Of a DNA stretch of 64,000 nucleotides, positions 49,643 through 58,095 are shown in pieces. The notes beneath the pieces were generated by a model, which ran no database searches, was not told the DNA's origin, and was given only the letters and a program-made list of their open reading frames with translations. The DNA comes from an uncultured Bacilli bacterium (GTDB lineage Bacteria; Bacillota_I; Bacilli_A; RF39; UBA660). The stretch is taken from positions 115,275 to 179,274 of the forward strand of contig CAKOWI010000001.1 of assembly GCA_934122275.1 (NCBI GenBank). The letters are read 5' to 3'. Every line of letters starts with the position of its first letter. Position 1 is the stretch's first letter. Both the position numbers and the translations under genes were made by a program.

Positions 49643-49966
49643 TTAAATTTGTTTATCATTCAATTGTGAAATTTCATTAGTTAAACAGTTTAATTTTTCT
49701 TGTATCTTGTTGTCCTGAGCCATCTCAAGTTGATACCAACCCTTCTTAAACATAAGATTATAAATATCTCTTTGAAGAGTGCTCACATCATTAAACATTT
49801 CTAGATAATCATTATATAAATCATTATTGCTAGCTTCTGTTAATGCAGTTGCATAGTCTTTCACCATAGCCTTTTCTATGGTTAAAATAGTTGTTATATA
49901 ATCTTTATCATTCATTTCCTTAGTTTGAGGAACCTCTACTTTTTTATTTTCAATTTTATTATTCAT
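49643..49966 (-). CDS. CotF-type spore coat family protein
   Basis: 107 residues: DYITTILTIEKAMVKDYATALTEASNNDLYNDYLEMFNDVSTLQRDIYNLMFKKGWYQLEMAQ is the CotF/coat family helical bundle. The same family occurs in non-sporulating relatives, so it does not prove sporulation. Next gene is related. Confidence 0.85.
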   Translation of the reverse strand: MNNKIENKKVEVPQTKEMNDKDYITTILTIEKAMVKDYATALTEASNNDLYNDYLEMFNDVSTLQRDIYNLMFKKGWYQLEMAQDNKIQEKLNCLTNEISQLNDKQI

Positions 49967-49977
49967 AATTATTTCTC

Positions 49978-50184
49978 CTATTCTAAAATATTTAATATTG
50001 CTTGTGCATGTTCTTTATGGATTTCTTCTGCTTTTTTCATTAATTCTTTTATTTCATCATCTTGAAGTTCTGAGTAAAAGTGATTGGCTAATTTACAAGC
50101 ATTAAAATTCCAATTAAAAATATCACTTAGGTAATCTAAATCCTTTCCCGATATCATTGCTGGTACTTCATTATATTGATTCAT
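49978..50184 (-). CDS. Small coat-protein-like helical protein
   Basis: 68 residues from ATG 50184 (AGGAGGAGG upstream; the longer frame begins in non-coding DNA). MNQYNEVPAMISGKDLDYLSDIFNWNF, then a helix ACKLANHFYSELQDDEIKEL. It resembles ferritin-like/coat-associated partners of CotF proteins and is 12 bases upstream of that gene. Confidence 0.7.
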   Translation of the reverse strand: MNQYNEVPAMISGKDLDYLSDIFNWNFNACKLANHFYSELQDDEIKELMKKAEEIHKEHAQAILNILE

Positions 50185-50277
50185 ATTATTTCCTCCTCCT
50201 TTTATATTATGAACATAAATAAAATTAATAAACAATTTTTTAAACAAAATTAAAGAAAGTCTAAAATCTAGACTTTC

Positions 50278-50601
50278 CTATAAACAATTAACCGCACTTT
50301 CAATTAGAATTTCTAATTCAGTATCACTTACACTAATCTTTTTTTCTTTCAGCCATTCAAGTGATTTTTCCAGTGCTCTACTCTTTTTTTCAGAACACGA
50401 CAAATCTTTTCCTATTTGTTCAACGTATTTTACCGTTTTTTCTATTATTTCTTTCTTTGTCTTATCACAAATATATTGTTGATAGATATTTTTTATTCTT
50501 ATACCTATATATCCTATAATACCAGTGATAACCGTAGTAAGTATTTCAGCTATATTATTTGAAATTAAATTTAAGATATCACTCAAGCCAAGTTCCCCCA
50601 T
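50278..50601 (-). CDS. LL-H family phage holin-like protein
   Basis: 107 residues: one membrane helix (IAEILTTVITGIIGYIGIRI) then a coiled coil and KKSRALEKSLEWLKEKKISVSDTELEILIESAVNCL, the Phage_holin_6_1 (LL-H) pattern. It lies in host DNA, away from the prophage module, with no endolysin nearby, so it may be a domesticated or leftover phage gene. Confidence 0.65.
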   Translation of the reverse strand: MGELGLSDILNLISNNIAEILTTVITGIIGYIGIRIKNIYQQYICDKTKKEIIEKTVKYVEQIGKDLSCSEKKSRALEKSLEWLKEKKISVSDTELEILIESAVNCL

Positions 50602-50716
50602 AACAGATTAAAGATGCATCTTCATTAATATAGTATTCAAAATAAAAAATATGGATTAGTTTATTTCCCATATTTTGATATTTTTATAGTTATTTAATTA
50701 AGTACATTGCTAATTT

Positions 50717-50793
50717 TGGTCGGGAAAACAGGATTTGAACCTGCAGTTTCTGCGTCCCGAACGCAGTGCTTTACCAAATTAAGCTATTTCCCG
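50717..50793 (-). tRNA. tRNA-Pro(CGG), host
   Basis: Acceptor CGGGAAA/TTTCCCG, anticodon stem CTGCG/CGCAG with loop TTCGGGA giving CGG, encoded CCA. A second Pro tRNA (UGG) lies at 52,819. Confidence 0.85.
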
Positions 50794-50801
50794 TCAAATT
50801 G

Positions 50802-50878
50802 TGGCGTCCTCGAGATGATTTGAACATCCAATCTGTTGCTTCGGGGGCAACTGCATTATCCAATTATGCTACGAGGAC
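50802..50878 (-). tRNA. tRNA-Arg(CCG), host
   Basis: Acceptor GTCCTCG/CGAGGAC, anticodon stem GTTGC/GCAAC with loop CCCCGAA giving CCG, encoded CCA. Confidence 0.85.
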
Positions 50879-50884
50879 ATACGT

Positions 50885-51643
50885 TTATTTAAGGTCCATA
50901 TCTATTCCTATTGGACAATGATCACTACCCATAACATCGCTATATATGGTCGCATCAGAAACCATGTTTATAATGGCATCGGATACTAAAAAGTAGTCAA
51001 TTCTCCATCCTACATTTCTATATCTTGCACCGCCAATGTAGCTCCACCACGTATATGCATCGTCTTTATCTTTATTAAAGTATCTAAATGTATCGATGAA
51101 TCCGCAATTTAATAATTCAGTAAACTTTTTTCTTTCTTCGTAAGTGAATCCTGCATTACCAATATTTGCTTTTGCATTTTTAATATCAATTTCTTCGTGG
51201 GCAACATTAAAGTCTCCACAAATTACAACTGGCTTTTTGTTTTCTAACTCTTTTACGTATTTTTTGAATTCCTCTTCCCATTTCATTCTATAATCTAATC
51301 TAGATAAATCTCTTTTTACGTTTGGAACATACTCATTGACTAAATAGTAATCATTAAATTCAAGAGTTATCACCCTACCTTCGTGGTCAAATTCATCAAT
51401 ATCAATACCATATTTAATACTAATTGGTTCATATAAAGTGTATATCAATGTTCCAGAATATCCTTTTTTATCAGCTGAATTAACATAACAATAATAATCT
51501 TTTGGTCTAAATTCAATCTGAAAATCTTCGGCCTTTACTTCTTGAAGGCAGTACACATCCGCATCACATGTGTAAAAGAAATCTTCAAAACCTTTTTTTA
51601 AAATTGCCCTAAATCCAGCAACATTCCACGATACTAATTTCAT
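50885..51643 (-). CDS. exoA: Exodeoxyribonuclease III (AP endonuclease)
   Basis: 252 residues. KLVSWNVAGFRAILKKGFEDFF, DVYCLQEVKAEDFQ (Glu), GDFNVAHEEIDIKN (Asp/Asn), AYTWWSYIGGARYRNVGWRIDYFLVS and SDHCPIGIDM (Asp-His) are the ExoIII/ExoA motifs. Base-excision repair at abasic sites. AAAGGAG precedes ATG. Confidence 0.95.
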   Translation of the reverse strand: MKLVSWNVAGFRAILKKGFEDFFYTCDADVYCLQEVKAEDFQIEFRPKDYYCYVNSADKKGYSGTLIYTLYEPISIKYGIDIDEFDHEGRVITLEFNDYYLVNEYVPNVKRDLSRLDYRMKWEEEFKKYVKELENKKPVVICGDFNVAHEEIDIKNAKANIGNAGFTYEERKKFTELLNCGFIDTFRYFNKDKDDAYTWWSYIGGARYRNVGWRIDYFLVSDAIINMVSDATIYSDVMGSDHCPIGIDMDLK

Positions 51644-51959
51644 AAATTCTCCTTTGATTTATATAATAACAATTATTTTTTACAAAATTTTATAAATTCT
51701 GATTTTAGCTTTTTTAACTAGTGCAAAATCACAAAGGTTGATCACTCCAAAATTACTTCCATGCACATATTAAAATTCAATTTAGCAATCTTACTTTATG
51801 ATTTTGTTCATGCTTGTTTAGCTAATACTCCAAAAACTATATTTTTATATAGTTCATCTTAGATAATTATATCATATTTAATTTATAAATTTTCATCATA
51901 TTCTACAAATTTTGACATTAGTAAAGAGTAATATAGACAAGCAAAAAGGAGAAAAAATT
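51644..51959. other. Intergenic region between divergent exoA and restriction gene
   Basis: 316 bases, AT-rich, with an AACTATAT/ATATAGTT inverted repeat near 51,835-51,855. A TTGACA at about 51,913 has no well-spaced -10 box. No other gene or RNA seen. Confidence 0.3.
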
Positions 51960-52730
51960 ATGTTTGAACAAAATATAAACAAAACAATTGATGAATTAAC
52001 GAAAAAATTTAATGAGATTAAAAATGCAGGATACGTTGAAAGTACAGCATCAGGAAGAGGAAATATTGGGCTTACTTTAGAAAATCTTTTAGGGAAAGAA
52101 AATGATAATTTTCAAATAGCTGATTATGAGGGTATAGAATTAAAGGTTAAGCATGGTTTTAGTAACACTTATATTTGTCTTTTTTCAATAGTGCCTTCTG
52201 GTTCTGGATTTTTCGAAACGAAAAGAATAAGAAGTAAGTTTGGATATCCTGATAATAATTATCCTAATGTCAAAATTTTATATAGATCTGCTTGGGCAAA
52301 ATATAAAAACAAATTAGATAGTGGTTACAAGGTATCGCAGGAAGTGAATCGTTCTGATAAAAGAATATATTTATGTTTTTACAATAGTGATGATAGGATT
52401 ATTGATAAAGAAACTTATTGGAGTTTTGAGGACATTGAAAAAATGATTGAAAGAAAATTAAAATATTTGGCATTTATTAAGGCATGGCCAAAAAGAGCTG
52501 GTGGGAAAATATATTATAAATATGTAAGCATGAATATATATAAAATTAAGGGATTTGATACTTTTTTGAATTTAATAAATCAAGGCAAAATAAGGGTCAA
52601 CATACAGCTTGGTGTATACAAAAGTGGTCCTAAGATAGGGCAAGAACATGATCATGGAATTTCTTTCGGGATAAAGGAATGTGATTTATTTAGGTTGTAT
52701 GATAAATATGAAGTAAAAAATAATCTTTAA
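51960..52730 (+). CDS. MvaI/BcnI-type restriction endonuclease, no methyltransferase nearby
   Basis: 256 residues from ATG 51960 (AAAAAGGAG upstream). GYVESTASGRGNIGLTLENLLGKENDNFQIADYEGIELKVKHG contains the T.E..L helix and the D...ExK catalytic core of MvaI/BcnI (MutH-like) enzymes; WPKRAGGKIYYKYV is also typical. These cut or nick short GC-rich sites. No methyltransferase gene is in the window, so it is either a solitary nuclease or its partner is elsewhere. Confidence 0.85.
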   Translation: MFEQNINKTIDELTKKFNEIKNAGYVESTASGRGNIGLTLENLLGKENDNFQIADYEGIELKVKHGFSNTYICLFSIVPSGSGFFETKRIRSKFGYPDNNYPNVKILYRSAWAKYKNKLDSGYKVSQEVNRSDKRIYLCFYNSDDRIIDKETYWSFEDIEKMIERKLKYLAFIKAWPKRAGGKIYYKYVSMNIYKIKGFDTFLNLINQGKIRVNIQLGVYKSGPKIGQEHDHGISFGIKECDLFRLYDKYEVKNNL

Positions 52731-52781
52731 GTAGCTGATGACTTGGTGCGTTTTATAGTGAGGTTGCATAAAAATAGTAAC

Positions 52782-52808
52782 AAAAAAACTACTCTTATAT
52801 GAGTAGTT
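52782..52808 (-). terminator. Terminator after tRNA-Pro
   Basis: AACTACTC / GAGTAGTT hairpin followed on the minus strand by TTTTTTTG, just past the 3' end of tRNA-Pro(UGG). Confidence 0.7.
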
Positions 52809-52818
52809 AAATTCTAAA

Positions 52819-52895
52819 TGGTCGGAAAGACAGGATTTGAACCTGCAACCTCACGGTCCCAAACCGCGTGCACTACCAAATTGTGCTACTTTCCG
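52819..52895 (-). tRNA. tRNA-Pro(UGG), host
   Basis: Acceptor CGGAAAG/CTTTCCG, anticodon stem CGCGG/CCGTG with loop TTTGGGA giving TGG, T loop TTCAAAT, encoded CCA. Confidence 0.92.
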
Positions 52896-52943
52896 ATGAC
52901 AAATAAATTATAACATAAATTTTGCTAATGTCAATACTAAAAA

Positions 52944-53020
52944 TGGCGCGCTCGAAGGGATTCGAACCCCTGACCCTTTGGTTCGTAGCCAAATGCTCTA
53001 TCCAGCTGAGCTACGAGCGC
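52944..53020 (-). tRNA. tRNA-Arg(ACG), host
   Basis: Acceptor GCGCTCG/CGAGCGC, anticodon stem TTTGG/CCAAA with loop CTACGAA giving ACG, encoded CCA. Confidence 0.92.
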
Positions 53021-53160
53021 AAAAACTTTCCTTCCGTTTTTTCCTTTAACTAAAGACGTTAGTAATTATAACACGAAAGTTTTTCTTTTTCAAGGCCATT
53101 TTTATAAATTTATTAATTCACCCACTATTATATATTCAATTAATTGCAATAGTATGCTAA

Positions 53161-53652
53161 TTATTGCAATATTTCAGATACAAAATTCCTTGCCGACTCA
53201 TCAAATTTTTCCATAGATTCATTTTCAATAACATAATCATAGTCATAATTCTCAACATTTTTATCCGCTAGATTTGACGTTATCTGCTTATGATTTTTTC
53301 TCCTGATTAACAATGTTTTAGCATTATATTCCAACACCAGCCTTTTTATTTCCTTCGGTTCCCTTAGTTTTATAAAGAGTATATTATTATCATCAACATT
53401 AAACTCATTTATTTTTTGCTTTATATCATCATATGGCATATCATTATAAAGAGTCGAAATATCTTTCAAGTCCGCTAAAAATTTCCTATCTTTTTCCGTT
53501 TTTTCACCCGACCATCCTAATATTTTAGCCACATATTTTATTTTTTCCATAGATGATGTACTCGAAACCTTCGTATATTTAGAACATAACTTAATAAATT
53601 CGTCCTTACCAGTTCCACCCGTACCATTTATTGCTACAATATGTTTTTTCAT
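53161..53652 (-). CDS. P-loop kinase-like protein
   Basis: 163 residues from ATG 53652 (GGAGG upstream). Walker A IVAINGTGGTGKDEFIKL, then a LID-like region LREPKEIKRLVLEYNAKTLLIRRKNHKQ. Resembles dephospho-CoA/nucleoside-type small kinases; substrate unknown. Divergent from mscL, sharing the overlapping extended -10 promoters between them. Confidence 0.7.
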   Translation of the reverse strand: MKKHIVAINGTGGTGKDEFIKLCSKYTKVSSTSSMEKIKYVAKILGWSGEKTEKDRKFLADLKDISTLYNDMPYDDIKQKINEFNVDDNNILFIKLREPKEIKRLVLEYNAKTLLIRRKNHKQITSNLADKNVENYDYDYVIENESMEKFDESARNFVSEILQ

Positions 53653-53723
53653 GTTAATCCTCCTACCATTAATTATACCATAAAGCAAGAAATATGTGTT
53701 ATAATGTGTTTTAGGAGGTTAAA
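53653..53723. promoter_or_regulatory. Divergent promoter region of kinase-like gene and mscL
   Basis: Minus TGGTATAAT and plus TGTTATAAT (53700-53705 TATAAT) are extended -10 boxes facing opposite ways, with AGGAGG before each start codon. Confidence 0.5.
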
Positions 53724-54143
53724 ATGTTTGAAGAATTTAAGAAATTTATTTCTAAGGGAAACGTAGTTGATTTAGCTGTCGGTGTTATAATCGGTGGAGC
53801 ATTCGGGAAAATAGTTTCATCGCTGGTTAACGATATTTTAATGCCAATTATAGGAGCTATTATAGGTGGAATTGATTTTAGCGATTTGTCGATAAAAATA
53901 GGTAATGCAAAAATAATGTATGGAATGTTTATTCAAAATATTATTGATTTTCTAATAATTGCATTTTGTGTATTTCTATTTGTTAAGGCTATTAATAAAT
54001 TAACTGATGTAACTAGTAAATTAGAAAATAAAAGAAAGAAAAAAGATGCTAAAGAAGAAAAAGAAGTTGTTGAAACTGAACTTAGTATATTAAAAGAAAT
54101 AAGAGATTCATTGAAAGTTAATTCAAAAAATAATAAAAAGTAA
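53724..54143 (+). CDS. mscL: Large-conductance mechanosensitive channel
   Basis: 139 residues. N-terminal helix [42 protein letters not shown] and second helix [22 protein letters not shown] are diagnostic for MscL. The C-terminus is a charged helix. Releases solutes on hypo-osmotic shock. Confidence 0.95.
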   Translation: MFEEFKKFISKGNVVDLAVGVIIGGAFGKIVSSLVNDILMPIIGAIIGGIDFSDLSIKIGNAKIMYGMFIQNIIDFLIIAFCVFLFVKAINKLTDVTSKLENKRKKKDAKEEKEVVETELSILKEIRDSLKVNSKNNKK

Positions 54144-54249
54144 TTTAGTTGTGATGTAAGTCACGTTTAATAAATGTTAATAAGACTTTACTTCATAATA
54201 ATTACTTTTTTGTTTACGCTAGTGTACTTGAAAAATTCTTTCATAAGAA

Positions 54250-54280
54250 AAACCCTTATAAAATAAGGGTTTATTTTTTA
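54250..54280 (-). terminator. Terminator after tRNA-Phe
   Basis: AAACCCTTAT / ATAAGGGTTT hairpin with T-runs, 3' of tRNA-Phe on the minus strand. Confidence 0.65.
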
Positions 54281-54282
54281 AA

Positions 54283-54358
54283 TGGTGGCTCCGGGCAGGA
54301 TCGAACTGCCGACACCAGGATTTTCAGTCCTGTGCTCTACCGACTGAGCTACAGAGCC
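54283..54358 (-). tRNA. tRNA-Phe(GAA), host
   Basis: Acceptor GGCTCTG/CGGAGCC, anticodon stem AGGA/TCCT with loop CTGAAAA giving GAA, encoded CCA. Confidence 0.93.
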
Positions 54359-54382
54359 AAACACATCATATATATAAAAAAA

Positions 54383-54458
54383 TGGCGGTTCCGACGAGAT
54401 TTGAACCCGCGATCTTCTGCGTGACAGGCAGACGTGTTAACCCCTACACCACGGAACC
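54383..54458 (-). tRNA. tRNA-Asp(GUC), host
   Basis: Acceptor GGTTCCG/CGGAACC, anticodon stem TCTGC/GCAGA with loop CTGTCAC giving GTC, encoded CCA. Confidence 0.93.
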
Positions 54459-54540
54459 ACTTAAACTTTTCTCAAAGCTCTTTAAGTATACTAAAAATTA
54501 TATAGTATTGTCAAGCATGATTAATAATTTTTTTGAAATT

Positions 54541-55350
54541 TTATTCATTTTTTGCCATTTTATACGATAAAGCGAAAAATAAAATCATAATAGTTACACC
54601 TTTAAGTAAAGAAATGGAAGAATTAATATTAGGTAACAACACAGTTATAGAACCTATTACAAACCCTATAATAATACTATATATAATGCAAAAATATTTC
54701 TTCAATAAAACATTCATTAATTTTAAGAACACAATCATTCCAAATATAAAACCCAAACAAAACGGAATGAGCTTTATAACATCATCTTTTTCTAACAAAA
54801 ACGGATTAGAAACTATTTTCAATATATACTCATACATTCCAAGCATAATTAATAAAAATGAGCCTGAAATACCTGGTATAACCTTTCCAGACGAATAGAT
54901 TATTCCCACCACAAATAAAAAAATTATATTATTTGAATTTAGTGAAATATAAGTTGAACTTTCAGCATCCTTGGAAAGCATAGTAATTAAAAATAAAGTA
55001 ATCGACACTAAAACAACTATTATATAATTAGCTCTTTTATTAGTCTTTTCGTGAACTTCTCTAAACAAATGAGGAACACTCCCTAATATTAACCCAATAA
55101 ACGCAAATTTAGTTAATAATTCATGTCTTTCGTATAACAGTAGCATTACATTACTAAACCAAACGGCACCAATGATTATGCCCAAACCTAATATAAATAA
55201 AAATTTAAAGCTTGATTTGAAATCTTTAAACAAGTTGTTTAGTGATTCTATTAATTTATCATAAACACCAAAAATCACGGCAATAACGCCACCGGATACC
55301 CCAGGAATTACCATTGCTGTACCTATTAATAAACCTATTAGAAAAAGCAT
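54541..55350 (-). CDS. DUF368 (PopT-type) membrane protein
   Basis: 269 residues, about eight membrane helices with the repeated GTAMVIPGVSGGVIAVIFGVY and SGKVIPGISGSFLLIMLGMYE motifs that define DUF368. Members (PopT) are reported to return undecaprenyl phosphate across the membrane for cell-wall synthesis. Function here inferred from family. Confidence 0.88.
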   Translation of the reverse strand: MLFLIGLLIGTAMVIPGVSGGVIAVIFGVYDKLIESLNNLFKDFKSSFKFLFILGLGIIIGAVWFSNVMLLLYERHELLTKFAFIGLILGSVPHLFREVHEKTNKRANYIIVVLVSITLFLITMLSKDAESSTYISLNSNNIIFLFVVGIIYSSGKVIPGISGSFLLIMLGMYEYILKIVSNPFLLEKDDVIKLIPFCLGFIFGMIVFLKLMNVLLKKYFCIIYSIIIGFVIGSITVLLPNINSSISLLKGVTIMILFFALSYKMAKNE

Positions 55351-55387
55351 ATAATCACCTAATAAATTATATGCTTTTTACATTTTT

Positions 55388-56464
55388 CTATTCTATTACC
55401 AAATTTTGATGTGCAGGTTCTATTTCAATAAAGGTATTTCCATCGTTTACAACTAAGTCTTTACCTGTTGATTTAACCTTATATACTGTTTTACTGTTTC
55501 TTGAGTTTTTTTCCCAAGTAATTGGAATAGCATACCCTTCTGAAATGTAGTACCCTTCACCACTTCCTATATTATTTAAACCCTGTCTTCCTTTTCCTGA
55601 ACCATCATTTAAATCATAATTACTAACCTTATATGTTATTATATTTTTCGCAGTATAAGCAAGGCCAGTTACGTAATCTTTATGTTCTGTGTTATTTTGA
55701 TATCTTGTATATAATTTTGTTTCTGGATTATATACAAAGCTGGTAACATGAGATGTAGAATATGGAATCTTAATATTATTAGCATTTAAAGCCCCTTCAT
55801 ACGTCGATAATTCTAATGGTTCAGCTTGATATTTTAATAAAAGTCCATTTTCCGTAGTGGTCCTATATTTTCTTTTTTGAGCGGCATTTTTCAACATTTC
55901 TGTTGAAGTATATGCTCTATGTTCTCTAGCTATCCTTCTTAAAGAATTATCCCATATAAATGCACTACTATTATCAGCATTTATTGCATTTACACCAAGA
56001 CTTGATATGTCACTTTGAGCTTGAGGACTCCATCCTATATGGGCATATATGGCATCATTTTCCAAGGCATAATCCAAATAATAATGTCTAGAACTTCTTA
56101 CTGATGCTATTCTACTAACATTTTTATCCTTAAATAAAGCCATTAATCTAGTAATTCCACCTTCTACTATCATTTCATAAGTTATATATGCATCTTGTAG
56201 CCCAGCTTGATATCCCCATACTGCTTTATTGTTATTAATCATAACCGCAAAAGGTCTACTATTTGAATTTACATCAACTATTTTTATTGGTTCCTCTTTT
56301 TTTGTTGTAGTCGTTGTAGTAGACGTTTTTTTCTTATCATTTGAGCCCTTACCTTTATTAAATATTAAAAGTGCAAATAAAGTGCTAATTATCAATAACA
56401 AAATTATCACAATCAATATTTTTGCTTTTTTGCTTAATTTTCTTTTTTTCTTTTCCCTATCCAT
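55388..56464 (-). CDS. DUF3048 (YerB-like) membrane-anchored protein
   Basis: 358 residues: N-terminal membrane anchor (ILIVIILLLIISTLFALLIF), Thr/Lys linker, then RPFAVMINNNKAVWGYQAGLQDAYITYEMIVEGGITRLMALFKD and ASVRSSRHYYLDYALENDAIYAHIGWSPQA, typical of DUF3048 proteins exported to the cell surface. Function unknown. Confidence 0.88.
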   Translation of the reverse strand: MDREKKKRKLSKKAKILIVIILLLIISTLFALLIFNKGKGSNDKKKTSTTTTTTKKEEPIKIVDVNSNSRPFAVMINNNKAVWGYQAGLQDAYITYEMIVEGGITRLMALFKDKNVSRIASVRSSRHYYLDYALENDAIYAHIGWSPQAQSDISSLGVNAINADNSSAFIWDNSLRRIAREHRAYTSTEMLKNAAQKRKYRTTTENGLLLKYQAEPLELSTYEGALNANNIKIPYSTSHVTSFVYNPETKLYTRYQNNTEHKDYVTGLAYTAKNIITYKVSNYDLNDGSGKGRQGLNNIGSGEGYYISEGYAIPITWEKNSRNSKTVYKVKSTGKDLVVNDGNTFIEIEPAHQNLVIE

Positions 56465-56511
56465 GAAATCAATCTCCTATCTTATAAGTATTATATCATG
56501 TATTTCACAAT

Positions 56512-57759
56512 TTATATACCCTTCTTATCAGCGATATTTCTAGCAGCTATCAAAGCACTAGTAAATGCCCAAGTTAAATTATATCCACCACACTTTGCAT
56601 CTACATCAACTACTTCACCTATGGCATATAAATTATTTATTTTTAGAGACTCTAAGTATTCATTAAATTCATCCAATGATGCACCACCCGCAGTTACTTG
56701 AGCTGAGTTAAAATCCCCAGTTCCAATTATATTAAAATACATATTATTCAAACAAAAGCATAAACCTTCAAGTTCGTTTTTGGTTAACTGCCTAATAAAT
56801 TTACCATTAAAGCTTAATTCCTTAGTAATAGATAATGCTAATTTGTTGTTTATTATACACGATAGAGCATCTTCAACCTTATATGAATAAAAGTTTTTTA
56901 AATAATCCATAAGTTCAAACATACTATAATTAGGAACTAAATTTAATATTAGTTTTATTTTTTTACCATCATTTATATATCTTGAAACATTCCTTGATAG
57001 ATTAAATACTGCTATACCAGATAATGAATCTTTAGTAAACTGAACTTGTCCTTCTTCTTGTTGCTCTATAATACCATCTACACTTAGATTAACTACACAA
57101 TCTGCACGAACGCCTTGTAAATCCTTTATATATTTATAGTTGGTTTTTAAATATGTAAGTGATGGAAATAATTTTGTTATAGTGTGGCCAAACGATTTTA
57201 ATATGCCATATCCATCTCCGGTAGAACCTGTTTTTGGATAAGACTTTCCACCAGTTGCTACAATGAGTCTCTTACATTTTATTTCATTATTTATTATAAA
57301 AATATCTTCTTTTTTTTCCACTTTATAAACACCATAGTTGTAGTTTATTTTAATATTTCTTTCAGTCAAAGCTCTTTCAAATGATTTACAAACAGTAATT
57401 GCTTGATTTGAATAAGGGTATAATCTACTACTGTCTTCCTCTTTTTTTATTAATATGCCATAACTATTTAAATAGTTATAACAGCTATCTAAATCATCGG
57501 TCATAATATCTAAAAAGCTAAAATCTTTTATTTCTAATGCATTTTTAAATTTATCTAACTTCGAAGAACTATAGTAGTTATTTATAGAACTTTCCTCATT
57601 ACCTAAATTACACCTTCCGTTCCCTGTCATTAAGAGTTTCTTTCCTAATTTATCATTTTTTTCCAATATTAAAATATCTAAGTATGGTTTTATATCCTTT
57701 AATATAAGTGAAAAAAACACTCCTGATGCTCCTGCACCAATAACTACAACATCATGCAT
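56512..57759 (-). CDS. BaiN/HI0933-type FAD-dependent oxidoreductase
   Basis: 415 residues from ATG 57759 (AGAGG upstream; GTG 57771 overlaps that site). MHDVVVIGAGASGVFFSLIL (Rossmann GxGxxG), KLGKKLLMTGNGRCNLGN, LIVATGGKSYPKTGSTGDGYGI and the C-terminal TAGGASLDEF...GEVVDVDAKCGGYNLTWAFTSAL are diagnostic. Flavoprotein, physiological substrate unknown. Confidence 0.92.
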   Translation of the reverse strand: MHDVVVIGAGASGVFFSLILKDIKPYLDILILEKNDKLGKKLLMTGNGRCNLGNEESSINNYYSSSKLDKFKNALEIKDFSFLDIMTDDLDSCYNYLNSYGILIKKEEDSSRLYPYSNQAITVCKSFERALTERNIKINYNYGVYKVEKKEDIFIINNEIKCKRLIVATGGKSYPKTGSTGDGYGILKSFGHTITKLFPSLTYLKTNYKYIKDLQGVRADCVVNLSVDGIIEQQEEGQVQFTKDSLSGIAVFNLSRNVSRYINDGKKIKLILNLVPNYSMFELMDYLKNFYSYKVEDALSCIINNKLALSITKELSFNGKFIRQLTKNELEGLCFCLNNMYFNIIGTGDFNSAQVTAGGASLDEFNEYLESLKINNLYAIGEVVDVDAKCGGYNLTWAFTSALIAARNIADKKGI

Positions 57760-57789
57760 AACATAAGTCACCTCTTATATTTAATATAT

Positions 57790-57815
57790 CAAAAAAGACT
57801 AGTATTTACTAGCCA
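57790..57815 (-). terminator. Terminator after microprotein gene
   Basis: CTAGTA / TACTAG hairpin followed on the minus strand by CTTTTTTG, just past the 23-residue gene's stop. Confidence 0.6.
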
Positions 57816-57827
57816 TAATTATTAATG

Positions 57828-57899
57828 TTATTTGTTCTTTTTAACAAAATCGCAAAATCCACACCATATTGCTAAAATTATTATTAAAATCGTTAACAT
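57828..57899 (-). CDS. 23-residue membrane microprotein (WCGFCDF family), host copy
   Basis: ATG 57899 with AAAGGAG upstream; hydrophobic helix (MLTILIIILAI) then WCGFCDFVKKNK and a terminator. Matches the prophage copy at 30,910-30,981 over the whole length, with most changes conservative. It lies between the flavoprotein and the CRISPR leader. Function unknown; a membrane peptide with a CGFC pair. Confidence 0.7.
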   Translation of the reverse strand: MLTILIIILAIWCGFCDFVKKNK

Positions 57900-57979
57900 A
57901 TTAATCTCCTTTTATTGTTTAAACTATATTATAAAATGTAATTTTAATATATTTCAAAGACTGATAATTCAATAATTGT

Positions 57980-58015
57980 ATTTTAGCATCATCTAAAATG
58001 ACATAGATCTAAAAC
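57980..58015 (-). CRISPR. Single degenerate type II-A CRISPR repeat (spacerless array)
   Basis: 36 bases reading GTTTTAGATCTATGTC on the minus strand and ending GATGATGCTAAAAT. It matches the layout of II-A repeats (GTTTTAGA..CTATGT..), except that the last base is T instead of C, as in terminal repeats. No second repeat follows at 66-base spacing on either side. Upstream it touches GTTTGAG, which resembles the II-A leader-end anchor ATTTGAG. This appears to be a leader plus one repeat with no spacer. Confidence 0.7.
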
Positions 58016-58095
58016 CTCAAACTAGCTTTAGAATGCCTATAATTCATAGAGTAAATTACTATTTTAGATGATATCACTCCATGCCACTTAAAAAA
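58016..58095 (-). promoter_or_regulatory. CRISPR leader
   Basis: 80 bases between csn2 and the lone repeat, ending GTTTGAG at the repeat. It contains ATCATCTAAAAT (58,055-58,066), complementary to positions 17-28 of the repeat, giving a 12-bp inverted repeat across the leader and repeat. Confidence 0.5.

Noticed and set aside
58016..58080. tracrRNA
   Set aside because: Only the first part of an anti-repeat is present and the lower stem and following hairpins cannot be drawn; the tracrRNA is more likely upstream of cas9, outside the window.
58046..58081. Second CRISPR repeat upstream of the lone repeat
   Set aside because: Only a 12-base inverted match to the repeat is present; the rest does not align in either direction.
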